A stretch of DNA of 26,488 bases. It comes from Endomicrobiia bacterium (lineage in GTDB: Bacteria; Elusimicrobiota; Endomicrobiia; PHAN01). The first letter of the stretch is position 1, and each line of letters begins with the position of its first letter. The position numbers and the translations under genes are program-made. This document shows, in pieces, positions 23,901-26,488 of the stretch. The notes beneath the pieces are model-generated. The model was not told where the DNA came from. It saw only the letters and a list, made by a program, of their open reading frames with translations, and searched no databases. The DNA lies in the NCBI GenBank assembly GCA_030018875.1, contig JASEHK010000004.1, positions 1 to 26,488 on the forward strand, given 5' to 3'.

Positions 23901-25380
23901 CCGGTAGCGACTTTCTCCAGGTAACATCGGTCGGGTCCGGCTGGGCGATACCGAATGTCGGCAAGGTATTGTCCCAGTACAAGTTGAAATGCAGGTCAAC
24001 ATATCCCGGATTTGTCGTCCTGTATCCGGAAGCCGCCGCGTTATTAACCGTAGGGATGGGCTCAACCGACCATGAACCGCCGGAATTGGTCGTATATATG
24101 AAACGACCTCGATTGCTGGCGTCCTCCTGAAATGTCTTTATCTGGTGCGGGGTCGAAGGATTCGTATGACCATAGGCCACGTTTGTGTTGGCCACCTGAG
24201 TACCCATACCCAAAACGCGCCAGTAAATCGTTGCCGACCCGCCCGGGGACATAAACTCAAGGCGATACTGCGTGCCCGCCGCCAGTTCCACTCCGTTGAA
24301 CGCGGCCAACTCCACCTCCGTCCAGGCGGCATAGGTGGCCGCGGCCACGACCGTGGTGGAACTCAACATAACGGCGCCGTCCGAGACCCTTATGATTCTC
24401 ATCTGAAGCGGTTCGCTCGGCGTGCCGCCCACGGTCCGAATGGTGAGTTTTATCTTATTGACGTTCATCTTCTGTTCCGGCACGAACAACTGGGCCAACC
24501 TGTGCGAAAAATTGCCGGCCACCGCGCTGTATATCGCGCGAAGCGGAATTAAAGCCGCCCTACTGGTGAGGTTAGGCGCGGCAGTGTCGTTTTGGTCCAT
24601 GCAGTAATAAGGGTTGCCCTGCGTCGTGTTGTCTTTGTAAGTAACCAGGAATATCGGAGTGGCGTTCTGCGCTACCCAGCCCATAGCGGGATTGTCGTTG
24701 TCGTAAAACTTATACCCCAGGTTCATATCCGTATCCTGGTCGTTGGGGTCATCGAGATTGTCCAAAGTGTCCGACGGATAAAAATTATTGACGGGGTCGC
24801 CGCCGACAAGTCTTTTATTTCTGCTGATGGTTGTAATATCCTGAACGACTATCCAGTAAGCGTTTCCGGCCACGGTCACTCCTGCGCCGGCCATGGCTAT
24901 ATCGGCCCAAACGATACCACGGTATACGTCGTACGTAACAGTGCCTGTGGCCAGTATTACGCTTGCCGAAGGTGTGGTCGCCACGTCGCCGACGGAGGCA
25001 TCCGCCCTCAAAGTAACCTGCAACTGCATACCGACCGTGCCGCTGTCGGTGTCGTTGTTCTGAACTATGGGGAACATTATTCTCTGGACGCCCGACGATA
25101 CCCGAGCCGTGAAGGATATGCCGCACCTGTCTCCGGTGTTGGCATTATTCAGAGTGCCCAAAGCGCTGAAGCCCCTGTTGTCGTATCCCTCGATGCCTTT
25201 CTGCTCGATAAGACGCATTCTGTTGCCCCACCAGTAGTCGGCGTTGGCGGGAGTCATCGAAACCAAAACCACAATGCCGGCGGCGACCGCGCAAAGCAGT
25301 CCCGCGGCCAGCGACTTGTCGCGGCGCACGCTCAAGCGCTTCAAAAGCGACGATAGTATACCGGCGGCATTTGGGTACAT
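14902..25380 (-). CDS. Giant secreted Ig-like repeat protein, N-terminal block (block A, 3492 aa)
   Basis: Secreted protein of unknown function, probably a surface or extracellular fibre or adhesin. Seen: a Sec signal peptide (residues 1-47, cleavage after Ala-Asn-Ala), two tandem beta-sandwich-like segments (about 50-460), a first ISGT repeat near 493, a third sandwich-like insertion (about 613-757), then repeats to the end, about 22 in all. A typical repeat has a proline-rich linker, an ISGTAxD turn, an alternating beta strand, a YWxGxxW aromatic cluster, two or three further Trp, an SRAxDxAxN turn and an FxxDxTxP linker. Cysteine is very rare (about nine in 3492 residues). The ATG at 25380 lies 3 bases after the HEAT gene stop. 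The nearest GGAG is about 15 bases upstream, so coupled reinitiation is likely. The reading ends at TAA 14904-14902 in mid-repeat, and the same repeats continue in another frame, so this is not the natural end. Ig-like (Big-type) fold is inferred from sequence pattern only. Confidence 0.93.
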   Translation of the reverse strand: MYPNAAGILSSLLKRLSVRRDKSLAAGLLCAVAAGIVVLVSMTPANADYWWGNRMRLIEQKGIEGYDNRGFSALGTLNNANTGDRCGISFTARVSSGVQRIMFPIVQNNDTDSGTVGMQLQVTLRADASVGDVATTPSASVILATGTVTYDVYRGIVWADIAMAGAGVTVAGNAYWIVVQDITTISRNKRLVGGDPVNNFYPSDTLDNLDDPNDQDTDMNLGYKFYDNDNPAMGWVAQNATPIFLVTYKDNTTQGNPYYCMDQNDTAAPNLTSRAALIPLRAIYSAVAGNFSHRLAQLFVPEQKMNVNKIKLTIRTVGGTPSEPLQMRIIRVSDGAVMLSSTTVVAAATYAAWTEVELAAFNGVELAAGTQYRLEFMSPGGSATIYWRVLGMGTQVANTNVAYGHTNPSTPHQIKTFQEDASNRGRFIYTTNSGGSWSVEPIPTVNNAAASGYRTTNPGYVDLHFNLYWDNTLPTFGIAQPDPTDVTWRKSLPAISGTASDNISMHSTQGAWLFIKDETFGKRWTGAYDGVNDYGWTDWSEGDESKMNLWISTGVTGSDWELFTTTTAPTVGSNRPLYLRHDRKYTVYVKTMDSAKNMSGTSYTSLLNNPGSNSGSWSNPGAVYDNDTSTASSATNGQTHTFGGYGFSVPLDVTIDKVVVRADVLSAAGSNNGDGIKIEVSENGGTSWLGDSWTMVNISSTSQDIFYIDVTTWTTWSPAKLNGDNIKVRVTQVQNGTQDATYLDWLPVYVDYYFATSAQTSQFYFDMYDAGPPERPDSYCTLPVGATYFAAGTPYPFYGDISQVKGTARDNDRGTVQFVRWILWRQDGQWWNGSGWQSAGSFPTNPTNWLPSSRIPKGGGSVNEYASIEWFNTTLVPSKESMTEVPQGTTYYITERAEDAVKNAAGSFDSNLEVVRSTIAFRWDSGIPYSTFTFPTPNIGKGEQGNFDNPTGIVAVPPDFTGVMSDALSGIDTYDPIRGAAVQVAVQRLSDGNFWTGAGFVDTGGAPSWRNVTSVWVSSWSWTHGITFTSGKYLISSRARDKAKNTQDVFNVWESSQTVEVDADPPTSAITLPSVHNRYYGHAVASKNLAAISGTSADNKSGDKVFVRLQDITRGTTYWSAAEGAWVAYSTWSSVAWGSPSWTLTGFTLTSTNKYGVECKALDAAGNPEADPAPPPTTRSREFYYDAAKPTSTVTSPANNLVTNSIATIAGTSDNDRKPAIEGESGMDDDAGVQLQVTRGDDGLAWDQTRLEWTGDITSTSAWNTASKVGGVWNNWDWTPNSGMFNLGTDDFRIFRVRPRAKDKAYSKNNALDGNREFDSIGDWPGAYVTVTYDPTNPESFIQYPGAGDTRLALTQSLVTISGTCQDNFRQRTAGGVALNVWRDGSSYFYNGTAWADAGSVSGAENSWVNIENFAGNYNYSFYTVTIDSDSASWWIRISSNQFTDGQVYRARSRARDTAGNYDAALSTRSFTCDRTPPVAAMTLPPNNSYRNEAALLTISGTCNAPPDVPASVDYLKFKIYYSTGGPGSVYYWQHNNPTEGQWTKTVLGYQTVTSLDGGSPQVWYYTNSALTFETDYEYTVDLWVKDKADNQQTFGYSFRYDITRPTTSITMPFQSVHTSMPTISGYAGDKTAGFAGTGDSAQIRIRDIVQGATYWNWNGNWTTSADSWADAVWYSGVNQNTVEWRIYGNTPYWPPWSPDNDYQVIVRAKDRAGNISNVYSSSTFRIDNVGPDTFIQKPGSNDRKLNFNANGGASLATISGTARDTSSNLGKVEIMIRDLTRGATYWSAFLNQWVNYSTYGVYATVPSVSPPASDLNWYYEMPINQLTGGNKYEFSARAYDVPGNADDTPDAKTNILVDFTIPQATIDTPFQNQIVKAGFATITGTTTDPLDVSGNRSGMESLRLRLIKTSPPIRYWWSDNWQTDPPGSNDQYPEAPAGSWVEEPPGSGIYIWTYNFTGAWTDNAAYTLETYPRDDSRGPTEVSGTGNKRLWGDIRTFFYDQSPPRSRVTDPTNSGYKNQVWKFNAIQGTADDNISSYAQRKVSKVLVNIIRKSPSPMKVWGGSAWDTNPPDPYDTAYWHENYFVGATSGAWVYPNPLLSGTTPTWVHGEEYDIISKAIDAAGNYEAGWSTTSFTYDEYQPETSEPPTETERPNTRIAYPPDDYHTKDFANLLTLSGTAYENPPIGKVKDVRILLRMFFAGSTWYWVGNNWNAYADQPVSDWPSALPTDGQYNQDIERFYYEISEGAYTEKENRVFAMTVAGQDFALNWELVRPTHTYVYDTIRPTATITYPAASPNNYISQTGKIYGAAVDSYPGKVNLVEIRVKDLRYSTTYFVGGVWQDISAESAWNQASLSSGGTFWILNNYDWTTDVTYEANVRVQDKATNWGLNYATRTFIADFTPPTVAVNLPPAPDGQTVQGLPTVSGTALDAPPGSIERVEVAYQKTDAPARWWDGGGWNSVDPVYFSTTYSSPAWSRATGNPWVNNTNYKVRAVAYDRAQISSSTERAFYFQIPAPAAVVTFPVNNSHYPAATINQIRGTAETFSEYAELSIQDLTQSSTYWSGALEQWVDYSTWTRLTVTSGDWAYDTTPSWWTSNKNYKARIKATAAGQTGDPEANPATFVIDDAAPSNVNILRPLHNNHYNATTKQLATISGTVSDANSLGIITKLEVRIQTGSNYAKFYSTWTEWIPAADTWNNTDIASLPDFKIAVPTGTWTNNTTYNIRARATDKAVNVYTQPSDTAFVYDVTLPTATVSNVSNDVIYSALPTIEGTAWDASPGSVDRVEIQIRNDSDTLFFRWTGSDWATTGVSTWAVVSGVAPWSRVSPTWANEKQYTVRSRAVDKATNQQSAWVTGSSSFTFRFDNSAPVSGVSSISEGQRLNPALALTITGTASDNLAGISEESPCGVSLQLKRITQAGATFYWDGGAWQSSGPVSSIEFEAQRWLSATGIWDSYSIGQVNLPSDEYYNVKVRAIDLAVPAGNQSVYGSGVNFAIDKTTPVARIVNPPDAGFSKTGSLATVSGTAYDWGGNNYVRVKADQLTPVETLGIVPWHTAQGGIGAGTVVWTSTWSPTGGGWQSGRQYRVWAQAYDAAGNVQSILSSSTFIVDDDPPAAALTQPTDLSNWNTLLTISGTSVDVAAYVSTVTVAIEKLTGVVGWWNGSDFTGGSRQDFAANISALPVWTYTGFAGALADNQKYKLYVRASDVAGNETADIAATFTIDTATPTSRIISPQEGKFYPSLASITGTASDPNANASRVTRVELRIHDIDTNKDWNTTLSQWGNAGQILRFNLDYAAAEPLNWSWNSSVVDWVDGNRYLIETRARDRALKSNDGGYTGNWQIDYSTVGFRIDKTTPTAGIVIPLYDAAVKTYSSMPTITGTAADATSGIKEIKIVVRDVAPGKGVYWKGTYLPSYGDNWQDEVVRLPVTGTVEWSTAAPQMVDNNRYRIWVEVEDNAGNKLQYNVPSEGGYEYRFDDKAPTSRVTYPLAGALR
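23105..23545 (-). other. Third beta-sandwich-like domain inserted between repeats 1 and 2 of the giant protein
   Basis: Residues about 613-757 interrupt the repeat series. The stretch opens with an SWSNPGAVYDNDTSTASS segment, followed by FGGYGFSVP, an alternating VTIDKVVVRADV strand, IKIEVSENGGTSW, and a closing DNIKVRVTQ strand, ending near YVDYYFA. The pattern is that of a jelly-roll-like ligand-binding or structural module and has none of the ISGT, YWxG or RAxD repeat hallmarks. It accounts for the long gap (about 925 bases) between the first two ISGT turns. Confidence 0.5.
24000..25239 (-). other. N-terminal head: two tandem beta-sandwich-like domains of the giant protein
   Basis: Residues about 48-460 lack the repeat signature. 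Two stretches share one plan: a strand ending in FP or FVP, an alternating hydrophobic LQVTLRAD or IKLTIRTV strand, a bulge, a hydrophobic strand, then AGNAYWIVVQD in the first and AAGTQYRLEFMSPGG in the second. This Ax-Gx-Y-h-h-h-h ending after a jelly-roll core resembles the carbohydrate-binding-like choice-of-anchor beta-sandwiches of secreted bacterial proteins. The resemblance is by eye. Ligand and exact family are unknown. Confidence 0.5.
25240..25380 (-). other. Sec signal peptide of the giant protein
   Basis: Residues 1-47. The n-region is long and basic (KR at 14-15, RR at 19-20, K22). The hydrophobic core runs about 24-42 (LAAGLLCAVAAGIVVLVSM). The c-region ends in the signal peptidase I site Ala45-Asn46-Ala47 before Asp48. 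Cys30 lies inside the hydrophobic core and has no lipobox or Gly/Ala-Cys context at its end, so a lipoprotein is unlikely. The n-region has RR but no twin-arginine consensus. Confidence 0.85.
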
Positions 25381-25383
25381 GAT

Positions 25384-25959
25384 TTAGGGCTTACGCTCCA
25401 GCAGTTGTTTGGCCGACTCTCTTGCCTGTTCGTCCGTATCATCGAGCATTCTTTTGAGAATCGGTTCCAGAACATCCTTTCTCATCGGATAATGGTTCCG
25501 CCACAAAAGCCCCGCCGAGACCCTTCGTATTACGGGGTTCGGATTTTCCGCGGCTCTAACGAGAGCGTCGAAGGCCGTCGCGCTGTCGCGCATTCTGCTT
25601 AAACCCTCGACGGCATCAAGACGGACGGATATGTCCTCGCTTTCGTTGTTGAGCACTTCTATCAACGGCCCCACAGCCGCCGTCCCTCCTATGTTTCCGG
25701 CGGCTATCACGGCGGCGGAGCGTATCTCGGATTTTTTCTCGGTTCTTATGACGTTGACAATCTCGTTGAGCGCCTCGGGATTTTTCTTTTCACCGCTCAA
25801 GTTTGTTATCGCGACGGATTTTTTCCGATAGTCGGCGCCTTTTAAGTTTTTAATCTCGGCCGAAACGTCCACTTTGCGCGCATAGACGGAGGGCGCAAAA
25901 GCGTCCGAGGCCGCAATCGCAAGAACAGCCGTAATAATGCCACGAACGTTTATATTCAT
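25384..25959 (-). CDS. Secreted HEAT-repeat protein (191 aa)
   Basis: Role unknown; HEAT repeats are protein-binding helical scaffolds. Seen: an N-terminal hydrophobic signal sequence (residues about 6-22) ending in a Val-Tyr-Ala site near residue 27, then Arg-Lys. About four helical pairs follow (roughly 42-74, 75-108, 109-143 and 144-175), with typical HEAT text such as EIRSAAVIAAGNIGG, ISVRLDAVEGLSRM and PVIRRVSAGLLWR. The C-terminus is charged (ARESAKQLLERKP). The start at 25959 is chosen because its ATG overlaps the upstream stop as ATGA and has GGGA 8 bases upstream. An in-frame ATG at 25965 adds two residues, but GGGA would then be only 2 bases away. The stop is 3 bases before the giant gene, so the two are almost surely co-transcribed and probably translationally coupled. 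Being exported too, it may act on or with the giant protein, which is inference. Confidence 0.85.
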   Translation of the reverse strand: MNINVRGIITAVLAIAASDAFAPSVYARKVDVSAEIKNLKGADYRKKSVAITNLSGEKKNPEALNEIVNVIRTEKKSEIRSAAVIAAGNIGGTAAVGPLIEVLNNESEDISVRLDAVEGLSRMRDSATAFDALVRAAENPNPVIRRVSAGLLWRNHYPMRKDVLEPILKRMLDDTDEQARESAKQLLERKP

Positions 25960-26192
25960 GCCCATTTTCCCGTATCAAACACCGCCGCCTCGGCGCGGGC
26001 GGTCGCACTGTCTGCCATAACTATGACGTCTATGAGCGCTTCTTTGTCATGCACCCGGGAGGCGAACTGCCCGCTTACATCCTCCAGCGCCAAACGCATA
26101 GTCGGAGCCGAGGCGAAAATGGAATCCGTCATCAGGCAGTACGCCACGTATTTTTGATCCGCTATTTTTTTTACGACGACCGGGTATATCAT
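25956..26192 (-). CDS. Small protein, HicB/UPF0150-like in outline (78 aa)
   Basis: Not firmly recognised. The sequence begins MIYPVVVKKIADQKYVAYC and continues through a TMRLALEDVSGQF helix. This recalls the HicB/UPF0150 layout: a YPVVIE-like first strand, GYVAYCPD-like second strand, a short hairpin, then a helix opening like TLEEALEN. It lacks the glycine turn (PGC..G) of typical HicB, and no HicA partner is visible downstream. The C-terminal 30 residues carry another hydrophobic strand (ALIDVIVMA) and an Ala-rich helix. It has no signal peptide, so it is presumably cytoplasmic. The start at 26192 is preferred over an upstream ATG at 26297 because GGAG sits 7 bases before it, while the longer version would add a low-complexity Arg/Pro-rich stretch running into the alternating CG tract. 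It is the first gene of the operon; its stop overlaps the HEAT start (ATGA). Confidence 0.65.
   Translation of the reverse strand: MIYPVVVKKIADQKYVAYCLMTDSIFASAPTMRLALEDVSGQFASRVHDKEALIDVIVMADSATARAEAAVFDTGKWA
25968..25971 (-). promoter_or_regulatory. Ribosome binding site for the HEAT-repeat gene
   Basis: GGGA on the minus strand lies 8 bases before the ATG at 25959 but only 2 before the ATG at 25965. It lies inside the end of the upstream gene, as expected for coupled translation through the ATGA overlap. Confidence 0.5.
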
Positions 26193-26199
26193 ATTCGCT

Positions 26200-26203
26200 C
26201 TCC
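26200..26203 (-). promoter_or_regulatory. Ribosome binding site deciding the start of the first operon gene
   Basis: On the minus strand GGAG precedes the ATG at 26192 with a 7-base spacer (AGCGAAT). This is near-ideal Shine-Dalgarno spacing and is the main reason for choosing this start over the one at 26297. Confidence 0.7.
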
Positions 26204-26278
26204 GAGTCGAGGCGGGAGGAACGGGTCTCGGCCCGTCGCCCTGCGTTCCATGCAACCGCGATTCATAATTTCCCGCGT

Positions 26279-26304
26279 TGTATATACGCGCGCGCACGCG
26301 CGCA
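26279..26304. other. 26-base alternating pyrimidine-purine tract (potential Z-DNA)
   Basis: Every step alternates: TGTATATA followed by a CG-rich run (CGCGCGCGCA, then CGCGCGCA). It lies about 87-112 bases upstream of the first operon start. Such tracts can adopt Z-DNA under negative supercoiling. Whether it has a role here is not shown. Confidence 0.6.
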
Positions 26305-26332
26305 AATAATGCGGGGTATAACCAGACCTCAT

Positions 26333-26418
26333 TTTGTCATTGCGAGGGCGTGTAAGGGCGAATAATCATTCGCCCCTACTTCGTCCCGATGTCCATCGGG
26401 ACTCCTCGCAATGACAAA
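26333..26418. repeat. 86-bp compound palindromic repeat (REP/MITE-like)
   Basis: The ends are perfect 15-base inverted repeats: TTTGTCATTGCGAGG at 26333-26347 and its complement at 26404-26418. Inside are two further hairpins. GGGCGAAT (26356-26363), a 4-base loop and ATTCGCCC (26368-26375) form one, extendable by GTA/TAC (26352-26354 and 26377-26379) across one mismatch. GTCCCGATG (26383-26391), a 2-base loop and CATCGGGAC (26394-26402) form the other. No coding capacity. The architecture is that of a dispersed non-autonomous palindromic element. Only one copy is in the window, so its dispersal is inferred. Confidence 0.7.
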
Positions 26419-26488
26419 GAACGAATTACGGCGGGGCGCGGAGGTCTGCCTCTACGGGGAGGAAACATCTCCGTCGTCCCGCCGAACG

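Larger units (their letters stand above)
351..23902 (-). repeat. About 62 tandem protein-level Ig-like repeats, period about 372 bp
   Basis: The conserved ISGT/ITGT turn recurs on the minus strand. In block A it lies near 23890, 22965, 22490 (degenerate), 22092, 21745, 21288, 20878, 20505, 20095, 19725, 19292, 18848, 18454, 18102, 17760, 17412, 17061, 16705, 16309, 15978, 15641 and 15241. In block B it lies near 14870, 14461, 14081, 13711, 13351, 12961, 12601, 12201, 11841, 11521, 11161, 10801, 10441, 10071, 9701, 9361, 8981, 8621, 8251, 7901, 7591, 7201, 6841, 6431, 6061, 5671, 5251, 4861, 4471, 4095, 3715, 3331, 2971, 2596, 2218, 1850, 1452, 1105, 725 (degenerate) and 351. The mean spacing in block B is about 372 bases (124 residues), with most gaps between 310 and 420. 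At DNA level the units are strongly diverged; only the short motifs are alike. Confidence 0.92.
26193..26488. other. Non-coding region upstream of the operon
   Basis: No supported gene. From the operon outward it holds: the ribosome binding site; a small hairpin (ACGGG at 26221-26225 paired with CCCGT at 26232-26236) in the presumed leader; the alternating tract; the compound palindrome; and about 70 bases of GC-rich sequence to the window edge in which I see nothing definite. I found no convincing sigma70-type -35/-10 pair with 17-base spacing, so the promoter is not assigned, although it should lie here. Confidence 0.6.

Noticed and set aside
351..23902. Regular spacing suggestive of a CRISPR or satellite array
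   Set aside because: The period (about 372 bp) is far too long for CRISPR, the shared bases are only codons for a protein motif, and the reading frame is preserved throughout.
26193..26297. Extended 113-residue version of the first operon gene
   Set aside because: The extra 35 residues are low-complexity and lie over the alternating CG tract, with no ribosome binding site, while the ATG at 26192 has GGAG at ideal spacing.
26049..26309. Plus-strand open frame of 86 codons opposite the first operon gene
   Set aside because: It is antisense to a gene with a good ribosome binding site and ends in the low-complexity CG tract; nothing supports it.

Overview
The window is dominated by one enormous minus-strand gene. 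It encodes a secreted protein that begins at 25380 and runs off the left edge at position 1, so its C-terminus is not visible. It is read as two blocks in different frames. Block A (25380 to 14902, 3492 codons) has a Sec signal peptide, an N-terminal beta-rich head and about 22 Ig-like repeats, then stops at a TAA. Block B (about 14905 to 1, at least 4968 codons, open to the window edge) continues the same repeat series one frame over, with about 40 more copies. The repeat cadence is unbroken across the junction. The simplest reading is a single gene of at least 8,460 codons (roughly 0.9 MDa) interrupted by one single-base frameshift or sequence error near 14896-14911.

Two small genes lie upstream in the same direction: 26192-25956, a 78-residue protein faintly like HicB/UPF0150, and 25959-25384, a secreted HEAT-repeat protein of about 191 residues. 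The first two overlap as ATGA, and only 3 bases separate the HEAT gene from the giant gene. This looks like one translationally coupled operon. Upstream of it, 26193-26488 has no gene. It carries a 26-base alternating pyrimidine-purine tract (potential Z-DNA) and an 86-bp compound palindromic repeat (26333-26418) of dispersed-repeat/MITE type.

Organism: moderately GC-rich bacterial DNA. A secreted giant protein of tryptophan-rich 'ISGTAxD' repeats, together with a dispersed palindrome starting TTTGTCATTGCGAGG, fits an uncultivated environmental lineage such as Elusimicrobiota or Omnitrophota. This is inference from general resemblance, not a proven assignment.

How the parts may work together: the giant protein is exported and probably forms a very long flexible surface or released fibre with a beta-sandwich head at its N-terminus. 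The HEAT protein is also exported and may assist or contact it. No function has been shown for any of the three. The many other open frames across 1-25380, on both strands, are shadows of the giant gene.
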